This document shows positions 60,601 through 64,000 of a stretch of 64,000 nucleotides of DNA, piece after piece. The notes under the pieces were generated by a model that was not told where the DNA came from, ran no database searches, and saw only the letters and a list, made by a program, of their open reading frames with translations. Each line of letters starts with the position of its first letter. The stretch's first letter is position 1. The position numbers and the translations under genes are program-made. Source of the stretch: Panopea generosa (Eukaryota > Mollusca > Bivalvia > Adapedonta > Hiatellidae); contig CM055895.1 in the NCBI GenBank assembly GCA_029582155.1, positions 58,252,750 through 58,316,749 of the forward strand, given 5' to 3'.

Positions 60601-63220
60601 AAACACAATCTTTTGATGAACCGACAGAACGCTATGGGTTGCTGATCACACATTGAAGGCGTGCTACATAGCGATAGACTCTTCCAATAAACTCCCCCTA
60701 ATATCATTAATGGTTTAGTCAAAATTGACATCATTTCGCACAGCAGGTGACAAAACAATCGGATTATTGGGTCAAATGATATTGCCGCAAGGCTTATTTC
60801 ACAGGTCAGTATAGCATGGTAAGAGCAATTTATGAGAATTTATATGACCGATAGAAAATATCTGGACCGATTTTTTATTAAACTTTGAAAATATCTGGAC
60901 CGATTTTTTATTGAACTTTGAAACGAAAATCGGTTTTGAACTTCAGAAATCGGTCCAAAAACCGAAAAACCGGCAATTTTAGAAGGCCTGCTATATAGTT
61001 CTTGCAAATCATTCAATATGGCACTGATGAAGGCATTAATTTGCAATTGATTTCAGGTAAGTAAACAAGGAATGTCAGAAAGAGATGTATGTTCCAAATT
61101 CATAGTCTATTCCCAGCAACTACCAGCAGAGCAAGCCTATCCGCAGTTAACTGGTGTAAGCGAAAATATCAAATGCAACATCTTGTCAAGGGAGGCCTAT
61201 TATTAATTATTTCAGCATTTTAAGCACAAAACAGATGTATGAAAACCTTAAAAGATTGTTTGTAATATTTAATCAAGAATTGTATGGTACTTGTTGATAA
61301 CCTGATTCACATAATGGTATTCTGTTTATATCAATATTAAATAGGTAATCAATTGTTTTACCTTGGTTGAATTTTGGCCGACTAATTCTTTCACTATCAA
61401 AAGAACAGTGTCGCAAACTTCACAAGAAACCGAAGGTCCTGCAGATACTTTGTACTTGGATGCAACTGAAATCAATAAGATTACATGTAGAAGAATTATC
61501 ATTTTTACTGTATCTTGTTTATTCTGGTATTTTTTTAAAGTTTACTTCACCAAATATTCTTAATTTACTTTTCCAGTTTTCCATATTCTTTAAAGGCACA
61601 CACCACAATGCTGACATCAAACTTTGCTTATGTTCACACATCAACTCTTAAAGGCACACACCACAATGCTGACATCAAACTTTGCTCATGTTCACACATC
61701 AACTCTTAAAGGCACACACCACAATGCTGACATCAAACTTTGCTCATGTTCACACATCAACTCTTAAAGGCACACACCACAATGCTAAAGTCAACCTTTG
61801 CTCATGTTTACACATCAACTCTTAAAGGCACACACCACAATGCTGACATCAAACTTTGCTCATGTTCACACATCAACTCTTAAAGGCACACACCACAATG
61901 CTGACATCAAACTTTGCTCATGTTCACACATCAACTCTTAAAGGCACGCACCACAATGCTAAAGTCAACCTTTGCTCATGTTTACACATCAACTCTTAAA
62001 GGCACACACCACAATGATGACATCAAACTTTGCTCATGTTCACACATCAACTCTTAAAGGCACACACCACAATACTGACGTCAAACTTTTCTCATGTTTA
62101 CACATCAACTCTTAAAGGCACACACCACAATGCTGACATCAAACTTTGCTCATGTTCACACATAAACTCTTAAAGGCACACACCACAATGCTGACATCAA
62201 ACTTTGCTCATGTTCACACATCAACTCTTAAAGGCACACACCACAATGCTGATGTCAAACTTTGCTCATGTTCAAACATCAACTCCTAAAGGCACACACC
62301 ACAATGCTAAAGTCAACCTTGCTCATCTGCACACATATAAAATTAGTGAAATCATGCTGTATATTCTTTAAAACTACAAATTGGTAATTTGGTGGAATTT
62401 CATCTATCATACCAAAAGTATTAATTTGTTAAACAATGTACATATGACCACAAATTTGTAACAATTTGTTTCCCCATTTTTATCAGAACTGATACTAAGA
62501 ATTGTTCATGTTTTTATCGGCTCTTGATATTCCCTGATTTTTTAATGAGAACTGAGACTCTGAGGTTTTTCTGTTTTTGATTCTGGGAACAGTGTGTGTG
62601 TGTGTGTTTTGTTTTATCAGCACTGAGGTTTCCCTATTTTTATCAGAGCTGAGACTGGGGCTTCCCTGTTTTTATAAGAACTGAGGCTCTGAGGTTTCCC
62701 TATTTTTATCAGAGCTGAGACTGGGGCTTCTCTGTTTTTATAAGAACTGAGGCTCTGAGATTTCCCTGTTTTTATCAGAGCTAAGACTCCGGGGTTTCCC
62801 TGTTTTTATCAGAGCTAAGACTCCGGGGTTTCCCTGTTTTTATCAGAGCTAAGACTCTGGGGTTTCCCTGTTTTTATAAGAGCTAAGACTCTGAGGTTTC
62901 CTTGTTTTTATCAGAACTGAGACTGAGATTTCCCTGTGTTTTTATCATAAAAACTGACTTTAAGGTTTCCCTATTCATCAAACCAAAATGATATACTTAC
63001 CGGGATCCTCTGGTATGGGTACAGTCATGTACGGTTTATGTGATTTCACTTTGGATGATGTACACACAGTGGCCAAGGTGCAAAGAGATTTAGGGTCTTC
63101 CTTCGACTTCAGTAACTGTATGACCAATGGGGCAAAATCTTTCACATATGTGAGGCACTTGGTAGATAGGCTGGGTGGCAAAAACTTGCACACCTTGTTC
63201 AGGTCATTCATTATTGCATC
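33655..63220 (-). CDS. PSAP: Prosaposin-like gene, 3' part (13 coding exons)
   Basis: Spliced CDS: 63220-63001, 61465-61362, 57173-56936, 51876-51773, 49966-49729, 45162-45074, 43775-43553, 40284-40205, 39269-39053, 38391-38252, 36697-36617, 34730-34539, 33693-33655. All introns are GT-AG, the phases agree at every junction and the total is 655 codons including the stop. Prosaposin is a secreted/lysosomal precursor cut into small saposins that lift sphingolipids from membranes for lysosomal hydrolases; this is family knowledge. The translation shows five complete six-cysteine saposin-B domains (about residues 74-187, 188-301, 302-405, 406-504, 505-583), the C-terminal half of another (1-73) and a C-terminal saposin-A domain (about 618-654). 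Each complete domain has an N-x-S/T sequon at the usual place after Cys2. Signal peptide, N-terminal saposin-A domain and promoter are off the window (above 64000). The vertebrate protein has four saposin-B domains, so this one is expanded. Exon ends were read by eye, without transcript support. Confidence 0.93.
34330..34506 (-). mobile_element. SINE family E copy in a PSAP intron
   Basis: Reverse complement begins 'agcggtggtctagtggtaga', has T-arm-like 'cgtgggttctatccaagact' and body 'ttcagaggacagttctagga'. It ends about 30 bp from the donor of exon 34539-34730. Related copies: 35335-35505, 50100-50300, 57306-57510. Confidence 0.7.
34539..34730 (-). CDS. PSAP: PSAP exon: Cys6 of domain 6, linker and saposin-A domain
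   Basis: 192-nt exon (64 codons), TTACAG acceptor, GTAAGT donor. VIGFC gives Cys6 of domain 6, followed by a sequon (N-T-T), a linker of about 35 residues and the start of the C-terminal saposin-A-type domain: KCTYGPSFWC, then ENAKNCN. This matches the K-C-T-W/Y-G-P-S-x-W-C signature at the C terminus of prosaposins (family knowledge). The domain is removed during maturation in vertebrates. A SINE ends about 30 bp past the donor. Confidence 0.94.
34810..35064 (+). mobile_element. SINE family C copy with poly(A) tail
   Basis: Best preserved family C copy: head 'ggtcctccgtggccgagtgg' with long variable arm, T-arm 'tgttcgagtcccgcttactc', body to 'ggcattaaaccccattc' and an A-run tail. Lies in the PSAP intron 34731-36616, antisense to the gene. 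Confidence 0.8.
35335..35505 (-). mobile_element. SINE family E copy, partial
   Basis: Matches 34330-34506 through 'ccatttttcaagtctttg' and 'gaacccacaaccttctg' but lacks the outer tRNA-like head. Confidence 0.65.
35630..36240. repeat. Decayed interspersed element related to 58291-59723
   Basis: Shares a pattern like 'cttggggcccccttctgacc' followed by 'atagacattaaatccgtttt' with the GGCCC-ended element at 58.3-59.7 kb, and ends in the 'gatggatggataatgg' type of sequence. Termini are lost. Confidence 0.45.
36287..36492 (-). mobile_element. SINE family A copy
   Basis: Full length, reverse orientation, from 'tttaaacctatttatttttc' to 'ctaccgctggacaatgcgct', about 125 bp from the donor of exon 36617-36697. 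Confidence 0.8.
36617..36697 (-). CDS. PSAP: PSAP exon: Cys4-Cys5 of saposin-B domain 6
   Basis: 81-nt micro-exon in phase 0 on both sides (27 codons), TTTCAG acceptor, GTAAGT donor. It opens with Cys4 (CNAAVKEKVPEIIKLLKQ) and ends MDVAKICQ with Cys5. It has no usable start codon and is identified by its fit between neighbouring exons and the saposin cysteine spacing. Confidence 0.88.
37880..38150. repeat. Decayed interspersed element
   Basis: Contains 'gtttcagagaagacttcgat', 'gacggatgacaggactatca' and 'cagatgagcttaaaaatc', a 3' end pattern like that of the element at 59600-59723 (gacagacgac..., ...gtagagctaaaa). Lies in the intron before exon 36617. Confidence 0.4.
38252..38391 (-). CDS. 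PSAP: PSAP exon: first part of saposin-B domain 6 (Cys1-Cys3)
   Basis: 140-nt exon, ACAG acceptor, GTGAGT donor. It reads GAEECKLCKAVVSYIKTNIG, then the sequon N-V-T, EVEKLFEQVC (Cys3) and ends DTVTAQ. Unlike domains 2-5 there is no intron after the sequon; the exon runs on to just before Cys4. This last domain therefore has its own intron pattern, shared across three exons. Confidence 0.92.
39053..39269 (-). CDS. PSAP: PSAP exon: second half of saposin-B domain 5
   Basis: 217-nt exon, AAG acceptor, GTAAAA donor. It begins AEIQAALKKVC (Cys3), then KEC (Cys4), EIC (Cys5) and GVC (Cys6), and a linker ending NIIPDMK. It is a typical saposin-B second half (VSQYGPIIISLLVKDLKPSE) and leaves in phase 1. 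Confidence 0.92.
39480..39840. repeat. Interspersed repeat with an internal direct duplication of about 150 bp
   Basis: Two successive copies of 'atttcgtgtcc...cctgtaac', 'ttgatacttgctacaaatga', 'tcaacataacatgacg' and 'ctcaaaggtcaaggtcacaa'. Lies in PSAP intron 39270-40204. No coding frame of note. Confidence 0.65.
39867..39970. repeat. Foldback sequence, 36-bp arms
   Basis: Arms 39867-39902 and 39935-39970 pair at 32 of 36 positions (ccatgttagtgtct... inner end atcaggt). A smaller palindrome, 'aggttctgccgaacct', lies between them. Confidence 0.8.
40205..40284 (-). CDS. PSAP: PSAP exon: first half of saposin-B domain 5
   Basis: 80-nt exon, TTAG acceptor, GTAAGA donor. The split codon G+CT gives Ala, followed by TTGAGC, VVC, EFIMKELDNILSNNKSE. 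Cys1-x2-Cys2 is present and N-K-S precedes the phase-0 exon end. Short exon, recognised by its place between 43553 and 39269, by the phase match and by the conserved cysteine/sequon layout. Confidence 0.87.
40697..40929. mobile_element. piggyBac-like MITE, 233 bp, flanked by TTAA
   Basis: TTAA at 40693-40696 and 40930-40933 bracket ends CCCTTTACT... and ...GTAAAGGG. The terminal inverted repeat extends about 20 bp (cccttta-ctt-catatagacac against ccctttactgcatagatacac). TTAA duplication with CCC-starting ends is the piggyBac hallmark. The core holds a strong hairpin (40813-40877). No transposase, so non-autonomous. In PSAP intron 40285-43552. Confidence 0.75.
40813..40877. repeat. Near-perfect palindrome, 31-bp arms
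   Basis: Arms 40813-40843 and 40847-40877 pair at 30 of 31 positions with a 3-base loop (tta). It forms the centre of the TTAA-flanked MITE. Confidence 0.95.
41311..41482 (-). mobile_element. SINE family B copy
   Basis: Reverse of 3556-3730: 'ctcgattgataaagttcaga', 'cgcttcctgggtagaaccag', 'cgggtcgagctggggatcaa'. The tRNA-like head is at the high-coordinate end. Confidence 0.7.
41777..41981 (-). mobile_element. SINE family A copy
   Basis: Full length, reverse orientation, from 'gtttaaacttattta' to 'ctctaccactggaccacgcg'. Confidence 0.85.
42905..43110. repeat. Purine-rich tract
   Basis: About 200 bp almost entirely A and G on the plus strand (gggaaaagagaaa-type imperfect repeats), hence pyrimidine-rich in the PSAP transcript; a weaker stretch follows at 43375-43480. 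Could form triplex DNA. Confidence 0.75.
43553..43775 (-). CDS. PSAP: PSAP exon: second half of saposin-B domain 4
   Basis: 223-nt exon, AAG acceptor, GTGAGT donor. It begins ANIEHVLETVC (Cys3), then SEC (Cys4), EIC (Cys5) and DLC (Cys6), with a basic, proline-containing linker (DRTLPKPVHVQLLKDSH) that probably carries the processing site between saposins. It leaves in phase 1. Confidence 0.9.
44105..44587. mobile_element. MITE, copy 2 of the CAAGGACTTATA-ended family
   Basis: Starts 'caaggaagtatatagaaaag', ends '...tttttaagtccttg'. The interior matches 30229-30728 throughout at moderate identity (cacgttttcaattatcttaa, caacatttagtcaggagata). Lies in PSAP intron 43776-45073. Confidence 0.65.
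44893..44997. repeat. Short tandem repeat 'ggggattttgactacc', about four copies
   Basis: Imperfect copies at roughly 26-29 bp spacing, about 75 bp below exon 45074-45162. Confidence 0.7.
45074..45162 (-). CDS. PSAP: PSAP exon: first half of saposin-B domain 4
   Basis: 89-nt exon, TTTCAG acceptor, GTGAGA donor. It reads VNTENIVVC, then AAC (Cys1-x2-Cys2), KEVMKFIEKKLQ and ends GNKTK, again with an N-K-T sequon at the phase-0 exon end. The incoming split codon G+AT gives Asp. The sequence is far from domains 2 and 3, so it is an older domain. Confidence 0.88.
45215..45452 (-). mobile_element. SINE family C copy
   Basis: Reverse orientation: 'ttgaatgaggtttaatgcaa' tail, 'ggcatatccagttaaactgc' body, and head with 'cttggccacaaaggacc' at the high end. 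About 50 bp above exon 45074-45162. Confidence 0.75.
45748..45915. repeat. Minisatellite 'gggaaccagaaggtggtaaa', about 40-bp unit
   Basis: Four imperfect copies; the paralogous array is at 53311-53430. Confidence 0.85.
45943..47045. repeat. ggtcatgg minisatellite, unit 1 (split by a SINE)
   Basis: Roughly 22-bp units of the form 'tatggtcatggtttgtgtaa', with longer variants. Interrupted by a family A SINE at 46521-46731. The 76-92 codon frames here come from the repeat. Confidence 0.92.
46521..46731 (-). mobile_element. SINE family A copy inserted in the minisatellite
   Basis: Full length, reverse orientation, from 'gttttaaacttatttatttt' to 'ctaccactggaccatgcgct'. Array sequence continues on both sides; unit 2 has no SINE at a matching place. 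Confidence 0.85.
47249..47462 (+). mobile_element. SINE family F copy (single)
   Basis: A tRNA-like head, 'gttgtggtagtctaatggtc', and T-arm-like 'ccagattgattcccagtggg' are followed by 'gccttattcaggcaaggtgc'. Only one copy in the window, so classed by the head alone. Confidence 0.5.
47560..48885. repeat. 52-bp minisatellite in PSAP intron
   Basis: About 25 copies of a unit containing 'gtaagttaaacacagtacat' and 'gtactttataaacttgccag'. It grades into the related 48-bp array at 48890. The 52-bp form is missing from unit 2. Confidence 0.93.
48890..49705. repeat. 48-bp minisatellite in PSAP intron (unit 1)
   Basis: About 17 copies of a unit with 'actgtcagttaaacactgta' and 'ctaaataaacttgcctgtat', ending 24 bp below exon 49729-49966. 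The same array in unit 2 is 56240-56905. Confidence 0.94.
49729..49966 (-). CDS. PSAP: PSAP exon: second half of saposin-B domain 3
   Basis: 238-nt exon, CAG acceptor, GTAAAC donor. It starts EEIKVLLDKVCDEV; Cys3-Cys6 are at DKVC, KSEC, HKIC and IHLC; the linker ends PSDNEK. The intron after it begins directly with the 48-bp minisatellite (48890-49705), as its paralogue at 56936 does with 56240-56905. The first 130 or so bases of intron on the acceptor side are identical in the two copies, so the duplication or a later gene conversion is recent. Confidence 0.92.
50100..50300 (+). mobile_element. SINE family E copy (unit 1)
   Basis: 'cagtggtggccttgggatag' head and 'agaggacagttctaggtcgg' body. 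Same insertion as 57306-57510, so it predates the tandem duplication. Confidence 0.7.
50521..50770 (+). mobile_element. SINE family D copy (unit 1)
   Basis: 'gtcgtgagtttgaatcccca', 'cagtctcggtgatgattgac' and 'ccaggaaacagtggtaaggt' match 1926-2225. The A-box part of the head is decayed. Same insertion as 57728-57978. Confidence 0.75.
51773..51876 (-). CDS. PSAP: PSAP exon: first half of saposin-B domain 3
   Basis: 104-nt exon in the second copy of the tandem unit. It reads ASKPKVSAGPSFPC, then EVC, and ends QNSTK before a GTAAAA donor. Cys1-x2-Cys2 and the N-S-T sequon are intact. The incoming split codon is G+TT (Val), as in domain 2, and the phase pattern (enters phase 1, leaves phase 0) is identical. 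Confidence 0.9.
51960..52800. repeat. 57-bp minisatellite in PSAP intron (unit 1)
   Basis: About 14 copies of 'aaggcacacaccacaatgct' + 'gacatcaaactttgctcatg' + 'ttcacacatcaactctt'. Paralogous to 61590-62330. Confidence 0.95.
52970..53310. repeat. ttttatcag minisatellite (unit 1)
   Basis: Copies of 'ttttatcagaactgaggctc' + 'tgaggtttcccta' at about 34 bp, with a (GT)n tract at 53091-53110. Paralogous to 62480-62990. Its end marks the junction between the two duplicated units. Confidence 0.9.
54362..54444 (+). mobile_element. SINE family D fragment (head only)
   Basis: 'gtctgactatcaaccctcgg' and 'cgtgaatttgaatccccacc' match the family D head; the body is missing. Confidence 0.6.
54460..54669 (+). 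mobile_element. SINE family A copy
   Basis: Full length, plus orientation: 'gcacttagtccagtgataaa' head, 'gtggattcgatcctctgtta' T-arm, 'tgtggtgtccttgagcaaga' body, 'cacaatcggagaaaaataaa' tail. Nested in the TIR element. Confidence 0.85.
55165..56220. repeat. ggtcatgg minisatellite, unit 2, with 243-bp higher-order repeat
   Basis: Same 22-bp family as 45943-47045. A variant 'gtgtaagtatggtcatgg' recurs at 55471, 55714 and 55957, exactly 243 bp apart, showing three homogenised blocks. As 243 is a multiple of three, one frame stays open for 263 codons; it is not a gene. Confidence 0.95.
56240..56905. repeat. 48-bp minisatellite in PSAP intron (unit 2)
   Basis: About 14 copies of the unit described at 48890-49705, ending about 30 bp below exon 56936-57173. 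Confidence 0.94.
56936..57173 (-). CDS. PSAP: PSAP exon: second half of saposin-B domain 2
   Basis: 238-nt exon from a CAG acceptor to a GTAAAC donor. It starts EEIKVLLDKACDKV and supplies Cys3 (DKAC), Cys4 (KSEC), Cys5 (HKIC) and Cys6 (IHLC), then a linker ending PTDNEK. It differs from 49729-49966 at six bases: five replacements (Ala/Val, Lys/Glu, Ala/Thr, Met/Ile, Thr/Ser) and one silent change. All four cysteines are kept, so the domain looks functional. Confidence 0.92.
57306..57510 (+). mobile_element. SINE family E copy (unit 2)
   Basis: Orthologous position and sequence to 50100-50300, with about 6% differences concentrated in this element. Confidence 0.7.
57728..57978 (+). mobile_element. 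SINE family D copy (unit 2)
   Basis: Same insertion as 50521-50770; 'gttgtgagtttgaatcccca' shows one further CpG-type change. Confidence 0.75.
58291..59723. mobile_element. 1.43-kb GGCCC-ended interspersed element, possibly Helitron-like
   Basis: Absent at the matching place in unit 1 (about 51081), which gives its limits. The left end is palindromic (aggcccaagagggcct). The right end has a hairpin, ctggcc-ttt-ggccag, then tagag and CTAA, which fits the Helitron 3' layout (hairpin then CTRR). The usual 5' TC is not seen, so the class is uncertain. Inside, a segment of roughly 510-630 bp (cagatcgaaa, agtctcctatgcaatagaaa, gggcccctcctgacccctta) occurs two to three times. A run of 'gacagacgac' lies near the right end. 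No protein seen. Confidence 0.7.
60045..60990. mobile_element. hAT-like MITE, 946 bp, with 8-bp target duplication
   Basis: Terminal inverted repeats CAGGCCTTCTAAAATT are perfect at 60045-60060 and 60975-60990. Flanks are CTATGTAA (left) and CTATATAG (right); the empty site in unit 1 (51396-51403) is CTATGTAG, so each flank differs by one base. CAG-starting ends and an 8-bp duplication are hAT features. Subterminal 'ggaccgattttttatt' is repeated twice near the right end. No transposase frame. Confidence 0.85.
61362..61465 (-). CDS. PSAP: PSAP exon: first half of saposin-B domain 2
   Basis: 104-nt exon. It completes a codon begun in the preceding exon (G+TT = Val), reads ASKYKVSAGPSVSC then EVC (Cys1-x2-Cys2), and ends QNSTK just before a GTAAAA donor, so the N-S-T sequon abuts the phase-0 intron. 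It is the paralogue of the exon at 51773-51876: 9 of 104 bases differ, changing six amino acids with one purely synonymous codon difference. Confidence 0.9.
61590..62330. repeat. 57-bp minisatellite in PSAP intron (unit 2)
   Basis: About 13 copies of the unit given at 51960-52800, including a variant with 'ctaaagtcaacc' repeated at 61784 and 61956, which indicates local block duplication. Confidence 0.95.
62480..62990. repeat. ttttatcag minisatellite (unit 2)
   Basis: About 14 copies of 'ttttatcagagctgagactc' + 'tggggtttccctg', about 35 bp each, running to within 15 bp of exon 63001-63220, with a (GT)n tract near 62593. Confidence 0.92.
63001..63220 (-). CDS. PSAP: PSAP exon: second half of saposin-B domain 1
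   Basis: Most 5' exon in the window (220 nt; enters in phase 0 after a CAG acceptor, leaves after the first base of a codon at a GTAAGT donor). It begins DAIMNDLNKVC and carries Cys3 to Cys6 of a saposin-B fold (LNKVC, STKC, KSLC, ATVC) followed by a 20-residue linker ending PIPEDP. The matching first-half exon (Cys1-Cys2) must lie above 63220, beyond the repeat array at 63250-64000. This domain differs clearly in sequence from the two duplicated domains downstream, so it is an older paralogue. Confidence 0.9.
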
Positions 63221-63249
63221 CTGTAAATATATTATATCTATGTAAGATA

Positions 63250-64000
63250 TGTGCTGGGTTTTCAAACCATTACGGTATGAGTAAAGTCTTTACACTAGCT
63301 ATGTGATGGTATATAAACAATCTTTACACTACCTATGTAATGGTATTCAAACAATCTTTACAATAGCTATGTGCTGGTATTTAAACAGTCTTCATGTTAG
63401 CTATGTGCTGGTATTTAAACAATCTTCATCTTAGCTATGTGCTGGTATTTAAACAATCTTCAACTTAGCTATGTGCTAGTATTTAAACAATCTTCATCTT
63501 AGCTATGTGATGGTATTTGTTCAATCTTCATTATTAGCTGTATGCTGGTATTTGCACAATTTTCACATTAGCTGTGCACTGGTATATGCACAATTTTAAC
63601 AATAGATGTGTGCTGGTATTTGCACAATTTGAACAATAGCTGTATGCTGTTATTTGCACAATTTGAACAATTGCTGTGTGCTGGCATATGCACAATTTGA
63701 ACAATAATAGCGTATTGGTATATGCACAATTTGAACATTAGCTGTATGCTGGTATCTGCACAAGTTGATCAATAGCTGTATGCTGGTATATGCACAAATT
63801 GAACAATAGCTGTGTGCTGGCATATGCACAATTTGAACAATAGCTGTATGCTGTATTTGCACAATTTGAACAATAGCTGTGTGCTGGTATATGCACAATT
63901 TGAACAATAACTGTGTGCTGGTATTTGCACAATTTGAACAATAGCTGTGTGCTGGTATATGCACAATTTGAACAATAGCTGTGTGCTGGTATTTGCACAA
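63250..64000. repeat. 34-bp minisatellite in PSAP intron, runs off the window
   Basis: About 22 copies of 'atagctgtgtgctggtatat' + 'gcacaatttgaaca'. Copies at 63290-63540 are an older variant (tatttaaacaatcttcat). The 116-codon minus frame here is a repeat product. Confidence 0.95.

Larger units (their letters stand above)
53311..62990. repeat. Tandem segmental duplication, unit 2 (domain 2)
   Basis: Same series of landmarks as 45748-53310, plus three insertions: a TIR element (53534-55160), a GGCCC-ended element (58291-59723) and a hAT-like MITE (60045-60990). The intron beside exon 57173 is identical to unit 1 for about 130 bp. Confidence 0.9.

Noticed and set aside
63650..64000. 116-codon minus frame of repeating cysteine-containing units
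   Set aside because: The 34-bp repeat cycles through all frames (three units equal 34 codons), so similar frames occur in each phase; there is no start or splice context.

Overview
The window is eukaryotic, intron-rich and AT-rich, and it is most likely from a mollusc, probably a bivalve. The evidence is a metazoan prosaposin gene with GT-AG introns, many tRNA-headed SINEs, short inverted-repeat transposons, and interspersed repeats of a kind I associate with molluscan genomes (GGCCC/GGGCC-ended elements, 'tcaaggtcac' repeats). The species call is inference; no search was run.

There is one convincing host gene: the 3' part of a prosaposin-like gene (PSAP) on the minus strand, from 63220 down to the stop codon at 33655-33657. 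Thirteen coding exons join in one frame with GT-AG junctions throughout (1965 nt, 654 residues plus stop). They encode the second half of one saposin-B domain, five complete saposin-B domains and a C-terminal saposin-A-type domain. The start of the gene lies beyond position 64000. Four of the five complete domains are built from two exons: the first holds Cys1-Cys2 and ends just after an N-glycosylation sequon, and the second holds Cys3-Cys6. Each such pair begins and ends in phase 1, so it can be duplicated in frame.

Layout. 1-33.6 kb: gene-poor DNA with SINE copies, a LINE reverse-transcriptase remnant (13.0-13.35 kb), a 500-N assembly gap (14779-15278), a possible decayed coding stretch (18.7-19.1 kb), a (GAT)n array (20.2-20.65 kb), a 16-bp array (21.6-21.9 kb) and a 3.4-kb, 50-bp minisatellite (26.1-29.5 kb). 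33.65-45.7 kb: the last three saposin-B domains, the C-terminal domain and their introns. 45.75-53.3 kb and 53.3-63.0 kb: two tandem copies of a 7.5-9.7 kb unit. Each unit carries one saposin-B domain (two exons) and the same ordered set of intronic minisatellites. The upstream unit also holds three transposon-like insertions; for two of them the other unit preserves the empty site.

The most interesting signals are the domain-sized tandem duplication inside PSAP, the excess of amino-acid-changing differences between the two duplicated domains (11 of 13 changed codons, densest in the first exon while the neighbouring introns are nearly identical), and the dated insertions of a hAT-like MITE and a Helitron-like element. 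I found no CRISPR array, operon or prokaryotic system.
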